From JACMLD01 sp039919885 (GTDB lineage Bacteria > Bacteroidota > Bacteroidia > Chitinophagales > Chitinophagaceae), in assembly GCA_039919885.1 (NCBI GenBank), contig JBDSEV010000021.1, forward strand, positions 1-64,000: 64,000 bases of DNA. Reading direction: 5' to 3'. Position numbers and translations under genes: made by a program. Below are positions 1 through 8,562 of the stretch, one piece after another (position 1 is the stretch's first letter; the number at the start of each line of letters is the position of its first letter). Under the pieces are notes generated by a model. That model was not told where the DNA came from, did no database searches, and saw only the letters and a program-made list of their open reading frames with translations.

Positions 1-380
1 TTCGGCTCAGGCCGCCGGGGCCTCGCCGCTGCAACGGCGCTGCACCCGCTTCTTTGCTCCGCAATCCGGCTACCGCCGGAACCGAACCGGCTGAGGCGCC
101 TTATGCAGCGACTGGTGTCATTGGAACTAGTGCTGGTTTGGGTTTGGTGATCGCGTTCATTATGGTGTATACGCGTCATCGGCTCACGCGCTTTAGCAGC
201 GACTGGTGTCATTGGAACTAGTTCCTGTTTCGTTTTATGATCTTGTTTATTGTTGCCTATACGGGTATTCGGCTCAGGCGGCCGGGGCTGCAGCTGTGTG
301 ACAACACGTGGTGTGTGTCATTGCAAACCTCTTCTGCGCAAAGTGGTGTGGGTTTTATTTTAAAACGCGCTTGGTAAAAT
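1..380. repeat. Gene-free stretch with degenerate ~91-bp direct repeats
   Basis: No convincing gene lies here. A 27-nt block starting GCAGCGACTGGTGTC and ending ACTAGT occurs identically at 105-131 and 196-222, i.e. 91 bp apart. A weaker third version (GGTGTGTGTCATTG) lies near 312-325. A second block, TATACGnGT followed by CGGCTCA, recurs at 168-185 and 258-275 at the same spacing, and TTCGGCTCAGGC occurs at 1-12 and 268-279. The stretch is therefore about three diverged copies of one unit. It may continue left of the window. Confidence 0.6.
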
Positions 381-791
381 TTAACGGTTGCTTTCTTTTA
401 CCAGTGCGGCAATTTTTTCTTCGAGGTCTTTTTGCAGATTAAGCGCTTTGTCGAGCGCTTCGACCCGGGTATCAAATTTTTTTCTTAGCAGGTCTGCCAG
501 GCTGGTGGCACTGGCGAGTTCTGAACTGCGTTTACTGTATTCATCCCTGGAGTCAATATCAGGTCTATCCTGCCCATTGCTCTCCTTTTTTAATTGGTCT
601 ATTTTTTTTCGCGTAGTTTCCAGGTTAACTGCCAACTCGGGCAACTGCACCTGCAACGAATCTATCTTGCGGGCAACCGATTCCTTTAACTGCTGCAACT
701 GTTCTACCTGTCTTGTTTTACGGTAATCTTTTACCTGTGCATGGACTGCGAGCGCACAAAAAAGTGGCAACAGCAATAAATAACGTTTCAT
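381..791 (-). CDS. Small secreted coiled-coil protein, function unknown
   Basis: The 136-residue product starts with a clear Sec signal peptide (about residues 1-19, ending HAQ). The remainder is charged and rich in Lys, Glu, Gln, Asp and Leu with heptad-like spacing from about residue 22 to the end, so one or two long coiled-coil helices are likely. I recognise no enzyme or binding motif. It is probably periplasmic. It stands alone between the repeat region and the guanine deaminase gene. I do not assign a function; the signal peptide and codon-like composition support it being real. Confidence 0.65.
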   Translation of the reverse strand: MKRYLLLLPLFCALAVHAQVKDYRKTRQVEQLQQLKESVARKIDSLQVQLPELAVNLETTRKKIDQLKKESNGQDRPDIDSRDEYSKRSSELASATSLADLLRKKFDTRVEALDKALNLQKDLEEKIAALVKESNR

Positions 792-934
792 AGCCGGATT
801 TTCATTGATTTGGATGCTTACCCACCCTAAACGCTACAATGAATTAATTAGTATTTCCGCTTGCATTTTCGTTACTGATTTTACTGTGCAAATGCGTACT
901 TATACCCGCCTATCCTGTCCTAACGTCCCGGCTA

Positions 935-1408
935 TCAATAGGCCGTCTTATTTTCCTGGAGCATCCATTCTTTAAATAAATCCGCCCCGGTGCCGGGAAT
1001 GATGCAGGTCATACTTATTTTCCGCGCCGCAAGCGGGAGCGCTATCTCCTTATAAATAAATGAATCGTCAAAACCGGCCGCGGCAGCGTCCGTATGACTG
1101 GCTGCAAAATACACTTTGGCCGGCCGCGCCCAGTAGATGGCGCCCAGGCACATTGGGCATGGCTCGCAGGAAGTGTAAATCTCGCAGCCCTCCAGCTGGA
1201 AGGCCTGCAGGTTTTTACACGCATCACGGATAGCTGTTATCTCCGCATGTGCCGTCGGATCGTTGTCCGACGTAACGCGGTTCCAGCCCCTGCCAATTAC
1301 CGCATCGTCCTTTACAATCACGCAACCAAAAGGCCCGCCCGCTTGCATGAGCATTCCCTGCCGGCCCAAACCAATCGCTTCCTGCATAAATTTTACTTCT
1401 CTTTCCAT
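935..1408 (-). CDS. guaD: Guanine deaminase (cytidine-deaminase fold)
   Basis: The protein hydrolyses guanine to xanthine and ammonia in purine salvage, in the cytosol. With the start at 1408 it has 157 residues, the usual size for GuaD. The zinc site is visible: HAE at 54-56 (His54 zinc ligand, Glu56 proton shuttle) and PCPMC with Cys84 and Cys87. The stretches NDPTAHAE, TSCEPCPMCLGAIYWARP and AGFDDSFIYKEI match the Bacillus-type GuaD pattern rather than tRNA adenosine deaminase TadA. An upstream in-frame ATG at 1468 would add 20 residues unlike the family; the -7 promoter element at 1426-1433 lies inside that extension, which favours the 1408 start. Confidence 0.88.
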   Translation of the reverse strand: MEREVKFMQEAIGLGRQGMLMQAGGPFGCVIVKDDAVIGRGWNRVTSDNDPTAHAEITAIRDACKNLQAFQLEGCEIYTSCEPCPMCLGAIYWARPAKVYFAASHTDAAAAGFDDSFIYKEIALPLAARKISMTCIIPGTGADLFKEWMLQENKTAY

Positions 1409-1425
1409 ATAAAAAATATATGCAG

Positions 1426-1433
1426 CAAAGATA
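1426..1433 (-). promoter_or_regulatory. Bacteroidota -7 element (TATCTTTG) of guaD
   Basis: Read on the minus strand the site is TATCTTTG, matching TAnnTTTG, 17 bases upstream of the guaD ATG at 1408. A matching -33 TTG at the standard spacing is not evident, so the assignment rests on the -7 element and its position. Confidence 0.5.
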
Positions 1434-1509
1434 GTTTCAATACGCCTGCTTGCAGGCCACTGGTACAATCAATTTAGCTCGTTTAACCTTTCCGCAAAGC
1501 CATTCAAAC

Positions 1510-1536
1510 AAAAAAAAAGCCCTCCGTAAAGAGGGC
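1510..1536 (-). terminator. Intrinsic terminator of the 355-residue lipoprotein gene
   Basis: On the minus strand a GCCCTC/GAGGGC stem (1519-1524 with 1531-1536, 6-nt loop) is followed directly by a run of nine T (1510-1518). It lies about 80 bases past the stop codon at 1615. Confidence 0.85.
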
Positions 1537-1614
1537 GCACACTTTTATATTTTTCTTAGCAAAATTATCGTCTTACACATTTTATTGCACCGCTACTGTA
1601 GCGCGCAGCTGTTG

Positions 1615-2682
1615 TTACTGGTACTGCACATACATCGGTTGCGGCTTTAGTTTCAGCACCTCCGCCGGTGTCATGATTCGGCTGTTGGGTTCACGAAAAT
1701 CATTTTTATAAAACAATTTGAACCCCGTAAACTGCACCGGCTCTCCAAATACAAATTGCTTGTACGTAGTAATCTTACGGGCCTGCGCACCCCATCCATC
1801 CATATCCATCACCACCTGTATTTCCGGTTGTAATTTAATTTGTTTGTAGTTGGTCACCATCGCACGGGTGAAGCGGTGTATCACTAATATTTTAGGTGGC
1901 AGGTTATTTTCTTTTACAATTTTGGCCATATAGTTAGACACAAAATTAATATCGGCTGCATCAAATGTTCCAATAGCTGCGCCGGGTTTTTGTCCGCCCT
2001 TCATGGAAAATTCGGGGTCAATACCAAAATGGACATTGGGCATTTTAAAATATGGTTCAAACAACGGCACTTCTTCTTCTACCGTACTGTGACCTGTTTG
2101 TATATCAATAAATACAAGCGCATTGATTTCCCTGGCCATTGAAATAACGGAATCTATCTGTTTGAATGGCATGCGTAAGCGATACTTGTTTCCTTTACCG
2201 GGACTACCCTGTGCAGTAATCGCAATGTAATGCAGCGCGGGAATCACCTTCACCGAAGTGTCCGCCGCCTGCCAACGCACCACTTCTGCCTGCAATTTCG
2301 CCAGCATTTCTTTACGCGGGTATTCTCCGAGTACGCCCATTTTGGTGGAATAGAGATTACCATAAAACGCTACAATGCGGTTAAAAGGTAACAATGCACC
2401 GGCCAGCGGATAGTCAGCCTTCACGGGCCATTTTCCAGAACTGTCTTTGTTGGTCATGTGGACCATAAACCGGTTGTAAGCCGCCGTATCAAGCGTGGTG
2501 CTGGCTGTTTTTTCAGCCAAACTTGTATCACCGGGAAGCTTTCCAGGAGCAATCGTGTCGGTGCCCGCTACTTTGTTTTCGGAATATGCTTGTCCGCAGG
2601 AAGTAAACGCGAAAGCGACTGCACACAAAAAAAGAAAATTGTATTTTTTAGAAGCAACGGAGCGGGGCAAATGCACATTCAT
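1615..2682 (-). CDS. Predicted lipoprotein, conserved hypothetical
   Basis: The 355-residue product has an N-terminal hydrophobic segment (about residues 14-27) ending in FTSC, a lipobox, so it should be an exported lipoprotein with Cys29 lipidated. Beyond a Ser/Thr-rich linker, residues about 75-355 form a globular domain with alternating hydrophobic strands and acidic turns (ALVFIDIQTGHS, HFGIDPEFSMK, PKILVIHRF, QVVMDMDGWG), suggestive of a TIM-barrel-like fold with several Asp/Glu and His that could be catalytic. I do not recognise the family with confidence and assign no reaction. The gene is monocistronic, with its own terminator at 1510-1536. Confidence 0.7.
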   Translation of the reverse strand: MNVHLPRSVASKKYNFLFLCAVAFAFTSCGQAYSENKVAGTDTIAPGKLPGDTSLAEKTASTTLDTAAYNRFMVHMTNKDSSGKWPVKADYPLAGALLPFNRIVAFYGNLYSTKMGVLGEYPRKEMLAKLQAEVVRWQAADTSVKVIPALHYIAITAQGSPGKGNKYRLRMPFKQIDSVISMAREINALVFIDIQTGHSTVEEEVPLFEPYFKMPNVHFGIDPEFSMKGGQKPGAAIGTFDAADINFVSNYMAKIVKENNLPPKILVIHRFTRAMVTNYKQIKLQPEIQVVMDMDGWGAQARKITTYKQFVFGEPVQFTGFKLFYKNDFREPNSRIMTPAEVLKLKPQPMYVQYQ

Positions 2683-2789
2683 GGATACTGATTTTACGGG
2701 ATATCAAATTTTGAGCGAAACTAAGTAAAAACGCAGTCAGGCAGCGTTTAGTATCTGGTAATTTATTATACCATTTATTTAAGAATCCT

Positions 2790-4169
2790 TTACAGTTCTG
2801 CCCAAACAGCTTTGGCAAAATTTTCAAGTGAAGGGTCGCGCGCACCCATCAGCAGTAATACGCAATCGGCGGTAAGGTGCGTACGCAACGCATGCAGGAG
2901 CTGCGTTCTTTCGGCTTCAAAAAAAGCTTGTTTGCCCAGTGCTTTTATATCGTTTATCAAATCATTTGCAGAAATATCTTTGGTGGTAGTACCACCGGCG
3001 TAAAAGATTTCACTCATCCATATTTCATCTTCCGGACGCAGCACCCGGGCGATCTCCTCCACAAAATCTTTTCTCAAAAACTTGGTAGGCCCATACCCGT
3101 GCGGTTGAAACCATGCAATTACTTTGGGCGCAATTTGCTGGCATGCCTCTATGGAAACAGCACATTTAATGGGATTGTGCGCATAATCATCTATCAGCAG
3201 CACCCCGTGTTTTTTACCCAATACCTGGTGCCTTCTGTAAATGCCTTCATAATCTTTTAACGCTGCCGCACAGGTTTCCAGTAGCACGCCCAGCTGGCAA
3301 GCCACCGCAGTGGCAGCCAGCGCATTTTCCATATTGTGCCTGCCCACGGTATGCAGGTTGAAAGGCTGCTGGTTGATGGAAAAGAAAATATCGAGCCCCT
3401 GCTGTACAAAATCGCTGGCAATAAATCCTGCGCCGGAACCGCGGTGAACCGCAAAATCATGCTGCAAATTCTGTGAAAGGGAAGCGGCAGCGGCTTGCGA
3501 CTGGTTGACAATAAACAACCGCGTGGTATTTTTTTTGAAGATGGAGAAAATCTCCATCAGCGCATCCATTTCTTTGTGGTCTTTGTCAATGTTGAGGAGC
3601 AGCCCCAGCTCCGGCATATACTGAACAATCGATCCATCACTTTCGTCGGCTTCTATCACCAGCCATTCCCCGGCACCTACTTTGGCGTTGCCAATTTTAT
3701 TTTCTTTGATGATGCTTATCAGCCCGGCACCGCTGATGATACTGGGCGCCAATCCTGCATATTCCAGTATATCAAACAACATGGCGCTGGTGGTGCTTTT
3801 ACCGCTGGTGCCGCCCACCGCAATGGTGCGTTTGCTTTTTGCAATCAATGCCAGCAATTCAGATCTTTTTATAATGGTAATGCCCAGCTGTTTTGCTTTG
3901 ATCACTTCCGGTACCGTATCTTCTACCGCAGTGGAAACCACCACCAGATCAGTGGTGGCTGTTATGCCTTCCCCGTTTTGGAGGAAACAGGCGATGCCCG
4001 CCGCTTCCAGTTTTTCGCGCGTATCGTTGAATACGCCGGGCGAAAAATACCGGTCGGACCCACTCACCTGCTTGCCAATGCCGGCCAGGTATTGTGCAAC
4101 CGCGCTCATACCTGTGCCCGCAACACCAATAAAAAAAACATTCTTGAAATCATTCATCCCGGATACCAT
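2790..4169 (-). CDS. Mur ligase family protein, MurC/Mpl type
   Basis: ATP-dependent ligase of the MurC/Mpl group, which joins UDP-N-acetylmuramate to an amino acid or recycled peptide in the cytosol. Of 459 residues, the N-terminal domain carries the UDP-binding GVAGTGMS (15-22), the middle domain the ATP loop GGTSGKSTT (119-127), EADESDGS and NIDKDH, and the C-terminal domain DDYAHNP and FQPHGYGPTKF. Typical MurC and Mpl have GTHGKTTT in the loop; here Ser replaces His and Ser replaces the first Thr, so substrate and role are uncertain. No division or wall genes are adjacent, which favours a solitary Mpl-like or specialised ligase over the dcw-cluster MurC. An alternative start is the ATG at 4157. 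Confidence 0.75.
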   Translation of the reverse strand: MVSGMNDFKNVFFIGVAGTGMSAVAQYLAGIGKQVSGSDRYFSPGVFNDTREKLEAAGIACFLQNGEGITATTDLVVVSTAVEDTVPEVIKAKQLGITIIKRSELLALIAKSKRTIAVGGTSGKSTTSAMLFDILEYAGLAPSIISGAGLISIIKENKIGNAKVGAGEWLVIEADESDGSIVQYMPELGLLLNIDKDHKEMDALMEIFSIFKKNTTRLFIVNQSQAAAASLSQNLQHDFAVHRGSGAGFIASDFVQQGLDIFFSINQQPFNLHTVGRHNMENALAATAVACQLGVLLETCAAALKDYEGIYRRHQVLGKKHGVLLIDDYAHNPIKCAVSIEACQQIAPKVIAWFQPHGYGPTKFLRKDFVEEIARVLRPEDEIWMSEIFYAGGTTTKDISANDLINDIKALGKQAFFEAERTQLLHALRTHLTADCVLLLMGARDPSLENFAKAVWAEL

Positions 4170-4555
4170 GGCGGATTATTTATTGCAAATAAAAGAAATA
4201 ATGCAGGACGGCTGCCTGTTTTGTTGTAACGCCGCGCAGGTATCGAATCGTACACTGCAGTACAGCTTTATTGTGCCATGCATTGGTTGCAGCACCGCAA
4301 CGTAAAAAGAATCATCATTTGAGGGGCGGCAGCTTGCAGCACCCCGTAACAACGCTTCTTTGCAAGCGGTTGTAGGGAGCTGTTATTGACCGCGCCCATG
4401 CACCCCGACTACGTGCATCCAGTATAAAAACCGGTAAATTTTTACTTGCCCGGTTACTGGCAGCAGTAAACCAGTTTAAAATCAGAATCCCCGGTATTCG
4501 TCGGCGTTTTCGTATCTTCACCCCTTAACCCTATTTCTCATATAGTTCATCTAAC
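4170..4555. other. Divergent intergenic region, nothing identified
   Basis: This 386-base gap separates the divergently transcribed Mur ligase and helicase genes and must hold both promoters. I see no clear TAnnTTTG element, strong hairpin, RNA gene or convincing ORF. Confidence 0.5.
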
Positions 4556-5761
4556 TTGAAGTTCACCGATTTTAATTTCCACGAAAATTTATCAGAAGGG
4601 ATTGCAGCCAGCGGTTACGAAGAGCCAACACCTGTGCAGGCGCAGGTTATTCCGCTTATCCTTCAGGGTAAAGATATTATTGCCTCTGCCCAGACGGGTA
4701 CAGGTAAAACAGCCGCTTTTTTATTACCGCTGCTCAATAAACTGATTACAGAACCGCACGATGATCACCACATCAATGCGCTGATTATTGTGCCAACCCG
4801 CGAACTGGCCATTCAGATTGCCGGTCACCTGGAAGGGCTCTCCTATTTTACGTCTGTAAGTTCTATTGCGGTTTACGGCGGTGGAGACGGCGGATCTTTT
4901 GTACAGGAAAAATCTGCGCTCAGTAAAGGAGTGGACGTGGTAGTGTGCACGCCTGGTAAAATGATAGCCCACATTAATATGGGTTATGTAAAGCTTAAGG
5001 GACTAAGGTACCTGGTACTGGATGAAGCAGACCGTATGCTGGACATGGGTTTTAACGAAGACATCATGAAAATCATTTCCATGGTGCCGGTGAAAAGACA
5101 GACCCTGTTGTTCTCTGCTACCATGCCACCAAAAATCAGGAGCCTCGCACAAAAAATACTTATCAACCCGGAGGAAATCAATATCGCCATCTCCAAGCCC
5201 CCGGAAAAAATTATACAGGAAGCATTTATTGTTTACGAGCCACAAAAAATTCCGTTGGTGAAATTGTTGCTGAAAAGCAAAACGTTCAAGTCAATCCTTA
5301 TTTTTTGTTCGCGCAAGCACAATGTAAAGCAGCTGACCGTTGAGTTGCAGCGTTCGGGCCTCAACGTGGAAGCCATTCATTCGGATTTGGAACAGGCCAA
5401 AAGAGAAGAAGTATTGCGCAGTTTTACCAGTAAACGCCTGCCCGTACTGGTGGCCACCGATATATTGTCGAGAGGAATCGACATCGATCACATCGACCTC
5501 GTGATCAACTACGATGTACCCAACGACGGCGAAGATTATGTACACCGCATCGGGCGCACGGCACGCGCAGAAACAGATGGTACCGCGTATACATTTGTAA
5601 CAGAACGGGAGCAGAATAAATTTGCGCTCATCGAAAACCTGCTCGGCAAACCTGTGCACAAGGCGGTGGTACCACAACAGCTCGGCCCCACCCCAGCCTA
5701 TCAGCCGCGGGCGCGCAGCAACCGGCCTCCACAGCAGGGCTTTTCACATAAAAGGCGGTAA
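4556..5761 (+). CDS. DEAD-box ATP-dependent RNA helicase (RhlE-like)
   Basis: RNA-unwinding ATPase of the DEAD-box family, acting on structured RNA in the cytosol (ribosome assembly, RNA decay or cold adaptation). All motifs are present in 401 residues: Q motif PTPVQAQ (25-31), Walker A AQTGTGKT (45-52), PTRELA (80-85), TPGK (132-135), DEAD (156-159), SAT (187-189), and in the second RecA domain VLVATDILSRGIDID and HRIGRTAR. A short basic tail (ARSNRPP...HKRR) probably binds RNA. The reading frame begins with TTG at 4556 directly after a TAA-containing leader; no in-frame ATG precedes the Q motif, so TTG is the likely start. RhlE-type is the closest subgroup by length and tail. Confidence 0.93.
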   Translation: MKFTDFNFHENLSEGIAASGYEEPTPVQAQVIPLILQGKDIIASAQTGTGKTAAFLLPLLNKLITEPHDDHHINALIIVPTRELAIQIAGHLEGLSYFTSVSSIAVYGGGDGGSFVQEKSALSKGVDVVVCTPGKMIAHINMGYVKLKGLRYLVLDEADRMLDMGFNEDIMKIISMVPVKRQTLLFSATMPPKIRSLAQKILINPEEINIAISKPPEKIIQEAFIVYEPQKIPLVKLLLKSKTFKSILIFCSRKHNVKQLTVELQRSGLNVEAIHSDLEQAKREEVLRSFTSKRLPVLVATDILSRGIDIDHIDLVINYDVPNDGEDYVHRIGRTARAETDGTAYTFVTEREQNKFALIENLLGKPVHKAVVPQQLGPTPAYQPRARSNRPPQQGFSHKRR

Positions 5762-5773
5762 GGATGCTGCTGG

Positions 5774-7642
5774 TCAGTTTAAAATGCTGTTAACGTTTAT
5801 CAACGAAGGCCGTTTGATGTACTGGCTGTTGTATTTGAATTTGATGGCAGTATTGGTCTCTATGCGCCAGGTATCTCCCGTAAACGTTTTTCTTGGAAAG
5901 TAAAACACTTTTAATTCAAAAGTGCCAAAGATCAGGCTTTCATTCCGCGTCCTGATTCCTCCGCCAATACTGCTGTACAGGTCACTCTTTCCAAGATTTT
6001 CCTTAATGGGCGTCATCAGGCAAAGGTTGCCGAAAACAAAGGGCGCAAAATGAAAATTGATAAAGGTATAGGGACTAAAAAATACTGACTCGGCGCGCAG
6101 GGTTGCACGGAAATCTCCATCTGAGGGGGCGCTGTTTTTCCATTCATCCAAACCAAAAACACTTTGCAGCGAGAGCGGCGCATTCAGCACGGCATTTACC
6201 TGCCCCGTAATGCTTGCATTCACCAGGCTGCGTTGCTTCCATTGTGTGCCCAGGCTCAGCAGCCGGCTGTAATGATCCATACTCACCAACACATTGAAAT
6301 CTTCAGGTTCTTGCTTTCCCCAGAATGTGCCCGAGCGGAAAGTGAAATTGTAGTAGGCCTTGTTGGCGGTGAAATAATAGCGTTGAAAATCCAGCCCAAG
6401 ATAAGGCCTGTTTTTTTCCTGCTTTTTTGTCCAGCCAGCGGTCAAAGAGATATCCAGTCCCTCTGGTACGTCTTCGTTTCTTCCAAAACCATAAAAATAT
6501 TTGGCCTTGTAAAAATTCTGTTTAAAAATAGACAGGGATCCCAGCACGCCGGTGATATCGGGATAAATAAAATAATACTGGTTGAGGTATTTACCGGGCT
6601 TTTCAAGAAACTGCTGTTTAAAATAACGCAGGCCTACCAGGGTACGCAGACGGTCATCCTCGTTGCTGCCGGCTGATACTTTATAAGCACCGGTATTCCA
6701 ACCCACCCAGCCATCGTAGTTATAGTAATGGTACCTGATATCTGAATGATAAAAGGAATCTGTCCAAAACATATTCGCAGTATTGTGGTCAGCAGCCTCA
6801 ACTGAATAAGTCCATTTTGTATAGGCATTGGTAAGTGGCCGTATCACCTGCATATACAAACGCTTTTCCTCTTTTTGCCCGGAAATATCACTGGCAAAAC
6901 TGGTATAGCCACCCACCGCATCAATAAACGAACCGAGAATATTCCGGTTAATGTACTGAAAAGAATAACCGGCATGTTTAAATCTTTCCTGGTTGTACAG
7001 CATACCAACAAGGAGACTGTTGCCACCCCCGGCCAGGTTTTCTTCTTTGAGGGTCATTTCTGCACTTTTTGGATTGTGCACTTCAAAACTGCCGCCAATG
7101 GAAAGTACATCTTTGGTACGCACCAAAATATCTACCGAGTCGCTTTGGTACAACGGAATAATGATAAACTTAGCATCCTGGATATAGGGCTGGTCACGCA
7201 GGTGCCGTTCATTATCGGCCATGAGGTAAGCCAGTATTTTATCGCCCTTTTTAAAAAACAGGTTATTCCTGATTACATATTCCCGCGATTTGCGATGAAA
7301 GGAATTGGCCAGGTTGGTAAAGCTGTTCCTGAAATTGTGTGCTGTATCGGTAATCAGGGTACCAAAATCCAGGCGCTGGATGGCGATATTTCTGACAATT
7401 TTCCCTTCGTAAGGCACAAAAGAGAGATCATTTCTAACGGGTACAGATTCCAAATCAGAAGCAATGGTATCCCCCACCAGGTTACTGGCAAGTTTTCCAA
7501 CAATACCCTTTTTGTTTTTCAGGTAATTTACAATCGTGCGCTTTTGCTTCACCGTATCCTGTGCAGCTACAGGCAATTGCAGGCAAGCCATCAACAATAA
7601 ACAACAAGATATTTTACAAACCGGTGCAATCTGCATGCTCAC
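5774..7642 (-). CDS. Outer-membrane beta-barrel protein with POTRA-like domain (Omp85/BamA-like)
   Basis: The 622-residue protein has a signal peptide ending in VAAQ (about residues 10-27), a periplasmic region and a long C-terminal barrel. Residues about 80-175 (GKIVRNIAIQRLDFG, NNLFFKKGDKI, NERHLRDQPYIQDAKF) have the sequence pattern of a POTRA domain, in which a turn and 'LR...PYI..A' helix are typical. The rest shows alternating aromatic/polar strands ending in a Tyr/Asn/Ile-rich terminus. This fits the Omp85 superfamily of outer-membrane assembly or translocation proteins, but with one POTRA rather than BamA's five, so it is not BamA itself. Its 3' end is 12 bases from the convergent helicase gene, with no visible terminator. 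Confidence 0.75.
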   Translation of the reverse strand: MSMQIAPVCKISCCLLLMACLQLPVAAQDTVKQKRTIVNYLKNKKGIVGKLASNLVGDTIASDLESVPVRNDLSFVPYEGKIVRNIAIQRLDFGTLITDTAHNFRNSFTNLANSFHRKSREYVIRNNLFFKKGDKILAYLMADNERHLRDQPYIQDAKFIIIPLYQSDSVDILVRTKDVLSIGGSFEVHNPKSAEMTLKEENLAGGGNSLLVGMLYNQERFKHAGYSFQYINRNILGSFIDAVGGYTSFASDISGQKEEKRLYMQVIRPLTNAYTKWTYSVEAADHNTANMFWTDSFYHSDIRYHYYNYDGWVGWNTGAYKVSAGSNEDDRLRTLVGLRYFKQQFLEKPGKYLNQYYFIYPDITGVLGSLSIFKQNFYKAKYFYGFGRNEDVPEGLDISLTAGWTKKQEKNRPYLGLDFQRYYFTANKAYYNFTFRSGTFWGKQEPEDFNVLVSMDHYSRLLSLGTQWKQRSLVNASITGQVNAVLNAPLSLQSVFGLDEWKNSAPSDGDFRATLRAESVFFSPYTFINFHFAPFVFGNLCLMTPIKENLGKSDLYSSIGGGIRTRNESLIFGTFELKVFYFPRKTFTGDTWRIETNTAIKFKYNSQYIKRPSLINVNSILN

Positions 7643-7840
7643 GTAATCAATTTTTTGAAAATAAGCTTTTTAAACGATACAGGCATCGCAAAGGCAACGC
7701 TGGCAGAAAAACGGATACTGCGGTGGCAGCTGGTGGTATTGTGGGAAGCAAAACTGAAAATTGCTGCGTAAAATTATTGAAGAAGCGCATATTTTGGATC
7801 AAACTGGCAGCGCGTAACAGCAAAAATAACACTGGTTTAA

Positions 7841-8362
7841 CTACCCCGCCAGGTCGTCCTTGTCTTTCTTAAGCGCCCTAATCATTTCTCCATAATTCAT
7901 TTTCTTTGCCAGGGCCGACACCGATTGGGCAATACGTTTTGTAAGGGTCGCTTCGGTGCGGGCGCTTTCAATCCACTTACTGAAATAATGCTGCCACGAC
8001 AACGGCATGGATTGCAGAAAAGCCAGGGCGGCGGGCTCATCTTCCAGGCATGCCAGGAATGCTTTGTTGAGTTGGTAAAGTTTTTCGTCTGCCTGCAACT
8101 GCACGGCGAGCGTGGCGCCCTTTGTTTTGCCGGTTCCCTTACGCATGGCGGCATTCACCGGCAGGATAAAAGTTCCGGCCCCCATGGGTATCAACGCCAC
8201 CCCGCTGATGGCATAATTGTCGAGTTTTCCTTTTACCCGGAACGATTTTTTATTGCCCGGTTTTAATTGTTGCACAATCTTTTCCGGAATTTGAATATAG
8301 CGCCAGCCGGTCTTTTCGCCCTGCTGCTCAAATTGTAGTATCGTTGCTTTAAATGTTATCAT
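7841..8362 (-). CDS. DUF1905 / YdeI-OmdA domain protein
   Basis: Start taken at the ATG at 8362 (173 residues), giving ITFKATILQFEQQGEKTGW at the N terminus, the normal opening of DUF1905 proteins; an upstream ATG at 8398 adds 12 atypical residues. Residues about 1-90 form the DUF1905 beta-barrel-like domain (GWRYIQIP, FRVKGKLDNYAISGVALIPMG). Residues about 110-170 form the YdeI/OmpD-associated helical domain (FLQSMPLSWQHYFSKWIESARTEATLTKRI). The fold is cytosolic; members have been linked to bacteriocin protection but the molecular function is not established. Single gene on its strand. Confidence 0.82.
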   Translation of the reverse strand: MITFKATILQFEQQGEKTGWRYIQIPEKIVQQLKPGNKKSFRVKGKLDNYAISGVALIPMGAGTFILPVNAAMRKGTGKTKGATLAVQLQADEKLYQLNKAFLACLEDEPAALAFLQSMPLSWQHYFSKWIESARTEATLTKRIAQSVSALAKKMNYGEMIRALKKDKDDLAG

Positions 8363-8475
8363 TAGCGCGTCATAAATGTCTGTTTTTTTTCCATACAAAA
8401 TAAAACGGCCTTAAAAATCATTGCGGCGGATAGCAATCGCTAAGCCCGGGGTTCCTGCGCTTTTCTGCGGGGTGT

Positions 8476-8495
8476 GGCCAGGTTACAGCCTGGCC
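8476..8495. repeat. Short perfect hairpin, possible REP-like element
   Basis: GGCCAGG and CCTGGCC (8476-8482, 8489-8495) flank a 6-base loop in the region between two divergent genes. There is no T-run, so it is not a standard terminator. A similar GC-rich hairpin occurs at 34912-34928. Confidence 0.35.
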
Positions 8496-8530
8496 CTACT
8501 ATCATTCGTTAGTTAATAGCCAAGTTTCTT

Positions 8531-8538
8531 TATTTTTG
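8531..8538 (+). promoter_or_regulatory. Bacteroidota -7 element (TATTTTTG) of the acyl-CoA dehydrogenase gene
   Basis: TATTTTTG matches TAnnTTTG and lies 24 bases before the chosen ATG at 8563. The -33 element is not clear. Confidence 0.5.
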
Positions 8539-8562
8539 CGCAGTTCATCTAAAATAATATCC

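Noticed and set aside
300..320. CACGTG-centred near-palindrome resembling parS
   Set aside because: Flanks do not match TGTTTCACGTGAAACA on both sides, and it lies 24 kb from parAB.
3495..4229. Long plus-strand frame of 244 codons over the Mur ligase gene
   Set aside because: Antisense to a well-supported gene; composition is skewed to Phe/Gln/Arg as expected of a shadow frame, with no family pattern.
6875..7600. 241-codon plus-strand frame over the barrel protein gene
   Set aside because: Antisense shadow of a gene with signal peptide and POTRA features; no independent motif.
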